A stretch of DNA of 64,000 bases from Lottia gigantea (Eukaryota > Mollusca > Gastropoda > Lottiidae): the NCBI RefSeq assembly GCF_000327385.1, contig NW_008708585.1, forward strand, positions 132,797 through 196,796, given 5' to 3'. A program made the translations under genes and the position numbers. The first letter of the stretch is position 1. Every line of letters starts with the position of its first letter. The notes beneath the pieces were generated by a model, which saw only the letters and a program-made list of their open reading frames with translations, ran no database searches and was not told the DNA's origin. Shown here piece by piece: positions 49,760 through 60,772 of this stretch.

Positions 49760-50900
49760 GCCAAACACTCTATTAAAGCACTATTCCAAATTGACAAACA
49801 CTCTATTAAAGCACTAATCCAAATTGACAAACACTCTATTAAAGCACTAATCCAAATTGACAAACACTCTATTAAAGCACTATCCCAAATTGACAAACAC
49901 TCTATTAAAGCACTATTCCAAATTGACAAACACTCTATTAAAGCACTAATCCAAATTGACAAACACTCTATTAAAGCACTAATCCAAATTGACAAACACT
50001 CTATTAAAGCACTATTCCAAATTGACAAACACTCTATTAAAGCACTAACCCAAATTGACAAACACTCTATTAAAGCACTATTCCAAATTGACAAACGCTC
50101 TATTAAAGCACTATTCCAAATTGACAAACACTCTATTAAAGCACTAACCCAAATTGACAAACACTCTATTAAAGCAATAATCCAAATTGACAAACACTCT
50201 ATTAAAGCACTATTCCAAATTGACAAACACTCTATTAAAGCACTATTCCAAATTGACAAACACTCTATTAAAGCACTAACCCAAATTGACAAACACTCTA
50301 TTAAAGCACTATTCCAAATTAACAAACACTCTATTAAAGCACTAATCCAAATTGACAAACACTCTATTAAAGCACTAACCCAAATTGACAAACACTCTAT
50401 TAAAGCACTAATCGAAATGGACAAACACTCTATTAAAGCACTAATCGAAATGGACAAACACTCTATTAAAGCACTATTCCAAATTGACAAACACTCTATT
50501 AAAGCACTATTCCAAATTGACAAACACTCTATTAAAGACACTATTCCAAATTGACAAACACTCTATTAAAGCACTATTCCAAATTGACAAACACTCTATT
50601 AAAGCACTATTCCAAATTAACAAACACTCTATTAAAGCACTAATCAAAATGGACAAACACTCTATTAAAACACTAACCCAAATTGACAACCACACTATTA
50701 AAGCACTATTTCAAATTGACAAACGCTCTATTAAAGCACTAACCCAAATCGACACACACTCTATTAAAGCACTATTCCAAATTGACAAACACTCTATTAA
50801 AGCACTATTCTAAATTGACAAACACTCCATAAAAGCACTAATCCAAATGGACAAACACTCTATAAAAGCACTAATCCAAATGGACAAACACTCTATTGAC
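49760..50900. repeat. 33-bp minisatellite, about 34 copies
   Basis: Units contain AAACACTCTATTAAAGCACT and CCAAATTGAC, with variant third parts (ATTCC, AATCC, AACCC). As 33 is a multiple of 3, open frames run along both strands without being genes. Confidence 0.97.
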
Positions 50901-50914
50901 AATTATAATTCCAG

Positions 50915-51115
50915 CTACAAATCTGACAATTTCAGCTACCAATCTGACAGAACTCGATTTCATCTTCCAATCTGACAGAACTCAATTTCTGCTTCCAATC
51001 TGACAAAACTCGATTTCATCTACCAATCTGACAGAACTCGATTTCATCTTCCAATCTGACAGAACTCAATTTCAGCTTCCAATCTGAGAGAACACGATTT
51101 CATCTACCAATCTTC
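50915..51115. repeat. Short degenerate array of CCAATCTGACA units
   Basis: About seven units of ~28-30 bp with CCAATCTGACAGAACTCGA and TTTCATCT/TTTCAGCT. It joins the 33-bp array to the 27-bp array and looks like an ancestral or mutated form of the latter. Confidence 0.8.
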
Positions 51116-51119
51116 ATTG

Positions 51120-51765
51120 AGACTCAATTTCAGCTACCAATGTAACAAACTCGACTAATGCTACCAATGTAACAAAACTCGACTAATGCTACCAATGTAA
51201 CAAAACTCGACTAATGCTACCAATGTAACAAACTCGACTAATGCTACCAATGTAACAAACTCGACTAATGTTACCAATGTAACAAACTCGACTAATTCTA
51301 CCAATGTAACAAAACTCGACTAATGCTACCAATGTAACAAACTCGACTAATGCTACCAATGTAACAAACTCGACTAATGCTACCAATGTAACAAAACTCG
51401 ACTAATGCTACCAATGTAACAAAACTCGACTAATGCTACCAATGTAACAAACTCGACTAATGCTACTAATGTAACAAACTCGACTAATGCTACCAATGTA
51501 ACAAACTCGACTAATGCTACCAATGTAACAAACTCGACTAATGCTACCAATGTAACAAACTCGACTAATGCTACCAATGTAACAAACTCGACTAATGCTA
51601 CCAATGTAACAAACTCGACTAATGCTACCAATGTAACAAACTCGACTAATGCTACCAATGAAACAAAACTCGACTAACGCTACCAATGTAACAAAACTCG
51701 ACTAACGCTACCAATGTAACAAAACTCGACTAACGCTACCAATGTAAAAAAAACTCGGCTTAAGC
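51120..51765. repeat. 27/28-bp minisatellite, about 23 copies
   Basis: Units contain ACTCGACTAATGCTACCAAT followed by GTAACAA; one extra A in some copies makes 28 bp. Confidence 0.96.
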
Positions 51766-51789
51766 CAACAATCTGACAAAACTCGATTT

Positions 51790-54700
51790 CAGATAAATTT
51801 TAGAATCTGAATAGAAATCTACAGCTGCTCGTACAATATTTTTAAAATGAAAATTAACTTTGCGTTCTTCATTCAACTTTTGTGACAAAATTCGCCATTT
51901 TCACGCCATAGAGTCAGCGATAATTATTTGGATCATCAAAATCAATTTCAACTTCCATATCATAGCACAGTGCTTTTTAATTTTCCTAGACAAACCACTA
52001 TCTGTTAGGTATGTCTTTATGTAAATTAATATTAACAGACCAACATTTCGTACCCAAAAAGACAGTGATAATTGTCCTTGAAAGAAAGGGTGTTCTACAA
52101 GGTGCTGTTTTATTATCAGTTGTATTAAATACGTATATCAATGAACCTGTTTATAGCTCATATGGTATTATGGCTAGCGTATTTATTAGTAATGGCTTTA
52201 ATCAAGTGGAAAAATTCACTCACTCAGGAAGTTCATTTATAGATTGGTCGTTAAGTTAAGTTTATCAACCAACAAAAAACCTTTCTTATACGAAAAAATA
52301 AATAGAAAATAAGACTTAATTGAAAAAAAATATTAAACTTTCCAATAAACACAAACAACATCAACAAAAACATTGAATTTTAGAAGGTAAATATTTTGCT
52401 GGTTTCATTAAAGAATAAAGAATATGTACATTCTGGATAAACAAAAAAAAACTTTTGACCTTTCTTGATCGGTCATTCATTGGAATTCTGCTGGTCATTC
52501 TAATTTAGCTAATTATAAATTAATTATGTGAGACAAACTGGTATTTTTCCAAGTCATTAGAACACGTCTACTTTCTATTCGTATAAGTATTAGCATTTTC
52601 ATAATTGAAAATAAGGGAACCCATCTTTAAGGTATAGATAAGTTGAATTCTGTTTAGTGCCATGGTTCGCCATTTTCGGGAGTTGATTTGGGTCTTGAAT
52701 ATAAGTAAATATTCAAAACTACTAGAACTGCACGAAATTGGCATATTTCTTCAAATTTACACCAAACTGGATACACGTATTTCACTATATTTTTCAATTT
52801 ATTCCTTTACCATATACATGTATGGCGTAGTAACATGAAAAGACGAGTCGCCATTTTAACTTTCAAATGCGGATTGTTCTGTACACATGTGGATTTGAAG
52901 GTTCAAATTTTGATGGCAGACTGTGAACACTATTTCTGATTAGCTCAGCTAAAAATTTCCCGTTTCTGAGACAGACAATAAACAGCTTGAAAACTTTTAC
53001 ACAAAACTAAAAAGAAAGAATTGTCTTATATTTACCACGTATAACAGCTAAACTGAACCTACCAAACTTCAAAGCATTAGTCATAGTAAACACTACTTTA
53101 ATGACACGGAAATTGATGAAGATAAAAATACTAGGAGGCCGGATGATGTCAACTTCTGCTGTACCCCCAAGAGACTCTATTTGTGGTAACATGCTGATAA
53201 GATTTTCAAGGGCCTTCTTATTATTGTAGACGCCATTTATAGTTTCGTATACTGCTGGTTAGATTGTTGTGACTAAAACATAATAACGTTGCTTCTATGT
53301 TCTTTTGTTTCCCCCCTCGTAACAATGGGTAGAGAATTAGGTCAACAGGGGATATATGGGGACACGCGCCATATGACACACCAAATACCGGTCTAAATAA
53401 TAGGATTTTAAATGTTGAATTTAAAATTCTGTGCACTTCTTGCAAACACGTAAATTTTATCAGCAATATAAATTGAACCCGCAAGCTGTTTACTTCCCAT
53501 GATAAAACGGCCTTCATTCTTTGGTTATGTTTTACAATACTAATGCATTACATAGTAATTGGTATAATCTGGGAATTAAGCATCTTATTCTTGACCAGAA
53601 TGTTGAAGAAGACATCTTAAAGCCGTCTGGTTTTTTTTTTAAATAGGATCGAAATATTTTTCGTTTACCAAACAGATAGCATGCATTTTCTTGTTTTTGT
53701 CAAAATTAATTATTAGAATTGAATGAAATTTGGATCGTCGGGATGAAAAATGATTTTGGTACCCTATTCTTTGTTTAGATTGTTAATGATTGCTCTAATA
53801 AAGAGGCAAGGGCAAAATAGCTATCCTTGGATAACATCACACTCAGTAACATTCACATACGATATACGTTGTTTTTTTTTTTAAAGAATGGTGCACTTCA
53901 TGACTTACAAGAGCTTCAATGATGAAAATTATTAAAGTATAGAGCTGAATGTACGATTAGAGTCAACTTTGAATAGAATACGTGAAAATGAAGAAGAGTG
54001 ACAAAAATATTAATGTAAACTTACATGCTTCACTGATTCAAGGTGTATTTCAATGAAAATCGGCAATAATCCAGTACTTTTCCACGAATTCATATATTTT
54101 TTACATTAATCTAACCGCCATATATTTGAATTGTTTCAGATTACCGCTATTTGTTTGAAATTATGACGCTGATTTTCTAAGTAAACATAATTTGAGATTG
54201 CACTTGTAATATACATAGGCGAATCCTATAGCTCGTGCCCTACATTAATACCGATAACAATAATTTATGGTCAACGCTCACTACCTAATTTACAGTGAGA
54301 ACACTGAAAAGTTAAAATGAACAACTGAATTTTGACGTGTATGTCCCTCCATAATAAAACACGATTGACGAGTCTAACAAGAGGTTAGAGGACCTCGTTG
54401 ATAATAAACACCAATCCATGCATTATTTGAATCAAATTTGAATTCAAAAGTCAGTTATCGAATGCAAATGGTTATTTCGATTTCAAATAACTTATATATT
54501 AATACCTATTCAAATTTTATTCTTTATCGAATAATAACATGATGTTCTACGTAAATAAGTGAAATTTCCAACACAAAATGTACTTGACATCTTATTTACA
54601 ATGCTGGTCTTTTATTAATGACCTTAATATTATGTTTTTCACTTACTTATTTTGATCTTGTCCATATGTTATAGCCTAATGGTTACAATATGAAGTCTAA

Positions 54701-55250
54701 CCGTCAATGTCAAAATATTAAGTTTATAAATCTGCTGAGAAAACACGATCCTAACATTTGTATCTCATTAAAAGTTATAATCATATAAAATAAATATGTC
54801 AAATACCTTTAACTTGAGTTATAACTGCATCTGTATAATATCGTCTGTGATTGAATAAACCGCGCGTAATTGAAAAGCCTCGTTTTCAATATATTATTTA
54901 TAACCTACGGGTATTTCCTATATCTATTGTTCTTTTATCTATTGACATGAAAACTACATATGTTACTATAAATAGATTTATTAATGAAAATCGTTTTTTT
55001 CGGGGAAATTGGTGATCTTAAGATGATCTTACCAGCATCAGTGTTCCGCACCTAAGCTAGTCTTGAACATTAGAATTCATCAATTTGTTAATACATTACT
55101 AATTTCTGGAGAGATTTACAAAGTAAACAAATAATTCAATGATAGCTTGCCAGGCAAAGTTACATACGCCCACTACCAGCTGTCAGAAATTACAACAAAA
55201 TATTTAGTGGCTTAATAAGGAATTTTCAAATAACCTTAAAATCACCTAGG
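51790..55250. other. Gene-free region
   Basis: About 3.4 kb in which I find no gene, structured RNA or strong repeat. Short open stretches (for example 52011-52259 and 53221-53517) have no recognisable domain or splice context. Confidence 0.45.
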
Positions 55251-55255
55251 CCTAT

Positions 55256-55880
55256 AAGTCAAGGCAAAAACCGGAAACAGTTCATAAAATTATCAAATTT
55301 ATATCAAAATGATAAAATTCAAACATGAACAATGTCTCATCGCTGTACACACAAGGGCAATAACTCTGAAACGGTTCATCCAATTATTACCAATCTTAAC
55401 TTAACCGATATCTCATTAATATATACATTACTAGTTTCATCAAGATTGGATAAAAATTGTAGTCTCTGTCGTGCCTTCAATCAAAATTTGACGCGTTTTT
55501 ACTAAGTCAAGGGAAATAACTCCGGAACCATTCATCCGATTATTATCAATTTCGAACTTGACTGAGATCTCACCAATACATACATGCATACCAAGTTTCA
55601 TGAAGATCGGATAAAAACTGTAGTTTCTATCGCGCCTACAAGGCAAATTTTACGTGTTTTTTCTAAGTCAAGGGCAATAACTCCGGAACCATTCATCCGA
55701 TTATTACGAATTTCTAACTTGGCCGAGATCTCATCAATATATACATGCATACCAAGTTTCATCAAGATCGGATAAAAACTGTAGTCTCTATCGCGCCTAC
55801 AAGAAATGTGGATGGACGGGCGGACCGACGGACAATGGCGACGGCAATATAAGCCTACGTCCACATTTCCATAAAAATGC
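55256..55880. repeat. ~160-bp tandem repeat with a GGACGG-rich end
   Basis: Three full units and one partial. Each contains GTCAAGGG.AATAACTC.GGAA, CATCCGATTATTA, GAGATCTCA and AAGTTTCAT.AAGATCGGAT; key motifs recur at about 55365, 55521 and 55682. The block ends in GGACGGGCGGACCGACGG and CTACGTCCACATTTCC. The style resembles a widespread family of non-autonomous repeats in molluscs, recalled from general knowledge rather than searched. Confidence 0.75.
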
Positions 55881-55899
55881 GATTGCTTCATCCATGGAT

Positions 55900-57200
55900 A
55901 AGAACATTACTCATTACTCATAATATCACAGAGGCAATTTATTATTTGATTGTCACGCTGGATATTTCGACCTTCGGGTAGGCTACAACTGTACACAATA
56001 ATTACTGCAAGATTAAGGGAGATAACTGGTTGTAAAATCCAAAAAAAGGAAATGGGGAAACAAGTTAACAAAATGCATCTTTTCAGAAAGATCAAGCATT
56101 AAATGTAATACCTGTAAAGTTTTATTATAGGCTTTCTCTTAAAATCTGTGGTCATTGTTTTTGTTTGTTTTTGCTCAATAAATAATATCTATATTTTACG
56201 TACGCCTATATAGACTGATTTTTGCAACATTGTCAGAAAAGCACAACACAAGACAATGTCATCATAGAACTTTCAACCTATCATGTTATGCGATAGATAA
56301 ATCAGGTACAAACATCAAGGAAGATAGAGTTTATGGTGGATGAAAAGTAACAAGTTACTATTCAACAGAAGGCGCTGGCATAGGTTTAGGCATTAATAGT
56401 AGCCTAAGCCTAATAAAGCAGTGTGCATACTTTATGACTTATTATATTATGTTAAAATGGAAAATCGTAGAGAGTAGGCCCTACATTATAATTTGCCATA
56501 AAAGATAGTTAGTAGGCCTAAATAAAAAATTCAAATAACGTACCTTATACTTAGATAAGGTATTCGTATATATTCGTATTTTTCCATTTTAAAAAATGTT
56601 TTGGATAATCAAAAATTAAGAAAGAGTAGATCTTGTGTATATTGGAAACAAAGTTGATCCTGACACATGCTTGATATAAGGGAAGTAACTCCAGATAAAG
56701 GTCGGACTACAATCAAGTAACGAGTGCTTAGCAAGTCGTAGATTTGCGGTAGAGTAAAACTCTCTGCATGTAGGCTACAGTTATTCCCAATTTTTTAATT
56801 CATTTTTGCAGTCATTCAGTTTGATGTGAGTTGGATTGTTGTTATTTGTGTATGGGTGTTCTCTTGAAGAAAGAAAGAAAGGGGAATCTTTCATGCCTTG
56901 ATTAGAGAACTGGACAGTGATTTCGGACAATTCAAACGATGTGTAAGTTTTGTCTTTTTTAATTAACAAAAAACATAATCATTACGTGAAAAACACATTT
57001 AACATAAATAACACTGTACAACATAACATATAATTGGAGATTCTGTGTACAATATTGTCCATGTACTACAGACATAACGGATATTTCATATTTAAATGTC
57101 TTCTATGAAATGAAATGAAATGAATGGAGTTTTACGTCCTACTCTTCTGCAAAATGTCTTTTATGAGAATTGTGTCCTATCACAGTTCATTATCACAATA
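55900..57200. other. Gene-free spacer
   Basis: No gene recognised. A minus-strand piece of the dispersed repeat with ATGAAATGAAATGAAATG and TTTTACGTCC lies at about 57105-57145. Confidence 0.4.
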
Positions 57201-57213
57201 TATTTTACCCAGA

Positions 57214-58906
57214 TCAATCAGAAATAGTTTGTGAACAAATTTCAACTCTTCTTTGATAGATTCTTTGATTCCTGATTCTGTTCCAGGAATAATCATATCG
57301 TCTTAAAGCACTGATTGTGTCTCTTTTCATGGAATCTGACGAGATTGGTAATCTCCTAATAAATAAGGAATAACCACGATGTGCTATTTTACCAACTTGT
57401 TCACGAATGTTTCTTGCTCCAAATAAACGTTGAGCCCATTTTCCAGAAACACGATGGGCCATTTTGTGATACACTACATAACGTCTAGCTTTTGGTTTGG
57501 TTTGTACAGCAAATTCGTAGATAGACGGAACATCAGGATTATTATGGAATATTTCCTTCTTTCTGTGATAAATTCCAGTATTCTGCCACTGAGTTCCATC
57601 TGACACTGGAACATCTTTGGCTACAATTTTCTGCCATGGAGACCAGTTCCTATCATTCAGATAAAAATTATTTTCAGGAACCATTTCTCTTCTGAGCAGT
57701 GGATATTTGGGGTTGGTTGTTTTCTAAAAAGATAAAATAAAAGCAAATGGTAAATAATCTTGTGGGTCAAAAATTGCAAGAATTCTTTCGAATATTATCG
57801 AAGAGTGTGATATAGAATGGTATGATTTAAATTCTCATCTTTCAAAGTAAATTTTGTAATTACCTTTGCTCTCTTGACAATTCGCTTGCTTGTCGGTGAA
57901 ACCTTCTTTAAAGTAGGTTTGCCAATTTTAATCAAAGAAGTGGTTTTGGTCGTTTTAGCTTTTTTAGCAGGTGTTGTCGTTGTACTGTCAGCTTTTCTCT
58001 TTTTAGCTGTTTTTAATGTTGTTGTAGTTGTTGGCGTATCAACATCAACTGTTGTTACAACGTCACCATTTCTCAATGTCGTAAACAAATCATTTAAATC
58101 TTTATTTAGTCCAGTAGACGTTTCACACCGCCCTCTTACTTCTTTTTCATAAACTTGAAACAAATCATCACCATGTTCCCGATAAGCAACCGCCATCAGG
58201 AAATCAAAGACGTTAGAGAATTCTTGTAGTTTTAAATGGTGTCCGTTAGTCTTTTCTGCAATTGCTTTGTAAAATTTAGCAGCAGTTGGACAGCCTTGAC
58301 ACTGGGTTGCATAAATTTTAACACCCTGGAAAAAAGAAATTTCATAAATTTAGACTCGATTCATTTATTATTTTTGTGTCAAAGTTTAATGAAAAATAGA
58401 CGAGATCTTTTCTTAAATGAAATCTGAATTTTAATTTCTTCAAAAAATTTAGAGTAGAATCTTACCATTTCTCCAAGCAAATCAGCCTCCTCTCTCCAGT
58501 CTATTTTCAGTTTATTCAGAGGATAGGTAGGTTCGTGTGGAGGGGCATCACCAATTAATACTAGAGATCTTCTCGAACCAGGAGTCCAAGATAATTCTTC
58601 TCTCACTTGTCTTAATACCAATTCATAACACTCATCAGTATCACCACCACCAGTACTTCCCGTTGTCTTCACAAAATCAGTTAATTTCTTAACATCAGTG
58701 GTAAAATCTATAAATTTGGTGATATAGTTAGATTTATCACAGTAATCACCATGGGCAAATACTGCCATTCTGATTCCTGAAATATCTGCTTGCAGACGCT
58801 CTACCATGTTCTGAATATGGCCCCTCACTTCATTCAAACAACTAGCCATGGAACCAGTTGTATCGAAGGAGAAAACAATTTCCATTAAACCACCTGGAGG
58901 TAACAT
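57214..58906 (-). CDS. VwkA-type vWA-domain protein with basic linker and unrecognised C-terminal module
   Basis: Three exons on the minus strand: 58906-58466, 58325-57864 and 57723-57214, together 1,413 nt (470 aa plus stop), all phase 0. Residues ~7-205 form a von Willebrand A domain with MIDAS-like motif DTTGS (15-19), GGGDTDE (86-92) and LVLIGDAPPH (116-125). The SFDTTGSM, GGGDxxE and GVKIYA patterns are those of the vWA domains found in VwkA-type alpha-kinase proteins and related eukaryotic proteins, not of secreted matrix proteins; there is no signal peptide. Residues ~240-301 are Thr/Lys-rich with AKKRKADS and AKKAK, likely nuclear signals. The C-terminal ~170 residues hold WQNTGIYHRKKEIF, IYEFAVQ, RRYVVYHK and GYSLFIRRLP, not assigned. 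The start at 58906 could be internal if an upstream exon joins at TTACCTCCAG. Biochemical role unknown. Confidence 0.82.
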
Positions 58907-59039
58907 TTTGTATTCTTGATTGTTTTAGTATCTATCTATCAGTTAATAACAATTTTTGTATTGAATAGTGAGAGATGTAATTTTCTTATATACCAGTTAA
59001 CTTTCTACGTCATCAACTATCATCCAATCATCTACTAAG

Positions 59040-59215
59040 AAATTTACTTCGCGGTTAAATATTACTTCGCAGATATGTCATTACTTCGCGGATTCAAATT
59101 TGTTCCGCGAAGTAAATTTTGTGGTTATTATTGGATATATTATTTTACTTCGCGGATATATTGTGACTTCGCGCAATTGTACTTCGCAGATCCATTCTTA
59201 CTTCGCGGATTTGTT
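59040..59215. promoter_or_regulatory. Cluster of CTTCGCGGA-type motifs upstream of the vWA gene
   Basis: Eight or so copies of TTACTTCGCGGAT or close variants, one inverted (TTCCGCGAAGTAA), lie 135-310 bp upstream of the vWA start codon. Spacing is irregular. Either a decayed short repeat or a clustered binding site. Confidence 0.4.
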
Positions 59216-59219
59216 AAAC

Positions 59220-60720
59220 CCGTTATGAGGATGCAATAATATTGTTTCATAAAATTAAACAAATTCAGATCTTTTTCTAGACTGGAGTTCAAGTCTTTGA
59301 ACAAAATTAGATTAATATGATAAAAAATATCTGCACAGAATACCAAAAAGTATCCCCTCGCTTCAAATATTCAAATATTCAAGTATATGACATAAAGGTC
59401 ATTATCTACCATAAAACTTCCTGCATCAAATATGGAAAATGTACATAGTAAAACAATTTTTCCTTTACTTTGTATCAATACTGTAACTTTGAAACCTCTG
59501 TTTAAGTAAAAGTACATTTAAAAGGCATCGTCGTTTAAAACAATTCCTCAAATCAATTAATAATGTAATAGTTGAAAGAGACGACATGTAAATTCTTCTG
59601 ACTGAAGGGAAACAACTCTATATAGCCTATGAACAGGACTACAAAGTTATAACACAATATGTCGATTATGGCTTTTGTTAAAATCACCAATAGCTTAAAG
59701 TATATATGTCGAAGCATCAAATTTAATATATTTCACGAATGCCCAATTCATTCTTATATATCCATCATATACCTGAATCAAACAATAGTCTAAACATCCA
59801 AAGTTTTTGTTGAATTGTAGGGAAATCGGATGAAAGGTAATGTAGATAACAGAAAAAAGGCTCTATCAGTTTATATACCAAATATTTTAAAGACTATCCC
59901 CTTACTGACTTTATCACGATATCAGTTGTGCAAACACTACGGTGTTTCTGATTTAATGACGTGTGTAAATTAATATGAAGACACTAATTTCGGTAATATT
60001 TCTTTTTCAAAGCTTAAATAGAGAAATATCTAGATGACTATATAGATCAGCCATATTTAGGACCGTAGCGTAGCAAAATTTTTTAAGGGGTGCGCAACTA
60101 TGTCGCCTTAACAAGTCTTTCAAGACATACATCACTTATTATTGTTTATTATCTTGTATCATGATGAATGCTGCCCAAAAAGGGCGAACAATACAATAAA
60201 TATCTATGTATCTATAAATCTTTAACACCCCCCCCCCCCCCTCTCTTGACCGCCCTCTACCTACGGCCTTTGCTATTATATTGTTTAATGTAGGCTTACT
60301 GTGGTATCCAATGTAGAGTTTGCCTGTGCTGTCACACTATTTCAAGTTATCAAGTAATCATAATGTAGAGGCCTCTATAACTTATACAGGTTTTTAATTC
60401 GAAACCTTAAATTTGACAGAAATAAGAATCACTTTTTGTTCAAATTTGACATAATTAATAAGGATTAAAATAACTCGACTATACAGTGAGTGTATTCTTT
60501 TTAAATTTAACCCTTCAGCTATTTGCCTCGGGTGATAGCCTACTGTATAAATTAAATCTGACTCGATCTTAACATAGCTACATGCTAAGCGATGTGTTGT
60601 GTCAGTTGTGTGTAAATCAAAGCTTGACTGTGACTGTGATGTATTACTATTACCAGTCAATAATATTAATTTATCTGCAACGGACCACTATAAAAATAAC
60701 AGTGGAGGAGTAATCTCCCC
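59220..60720. other. Spacer between the vWA and CNNM genes
   Basis: No gene seen. It contains a possible small transposon relic at 60060-60268. Confidence 0.4.
60060..60268. mobile_element. Possible MITE-like relic
   Basis: The left end GACCGTAGCGTAG and right end CTACCTACGGCC are nearly complementary, ~210 bp apart, with a 13-C run (60228-60240) near the right end. No transposase and no clear target duplication were seen. Confidence 0.3.
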
Positions 60721-60734
60721 TTTTTGTTTACGAA

Positions 60735-60757
60735 GGGGGCGGACTAGTCATTTCCGG
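60735..60757 (+). promoter_or_regulatory. GC box and ETS-like site in the CNNM promoter
   Basis: GGGGGCGG (60735-60742) and TTCCGG (60752-60757) lie just before the start codon at 60773, with no TATA box. This is typical of constitutively expressed genes. Confidence 0.4.
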
Positions 60758-60772
60758 TAGCAGTGCCAAAAC

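Noticed and set aside
49727-50813. Long open frames encoding KHSIKAL-type repeats, and the antisense frames
   Set aside because: By-product of the 33-bp minisatellite, open on both strands; no start context, splice signals or flanking coding sequence.
51189-51686. Several overlapping minus-strand frames with LVALVEF / YIGSISRV repeats
   Set aside because: By-product of the 27/28-bp array; the frames switch wherever a 28-bp unit occurs.
52011-52259. Possible small gene of 82 codons
   Set aside because: No recognisable domain, weak start context and no supporting signals; a random open stretch in AT-rich DNA is more likely.
60060-60268. Confident DNA transposon
   Set aside because: The inverted ends are short and imperfect and no target duplication was seen; kept only as a low-confidence relic.
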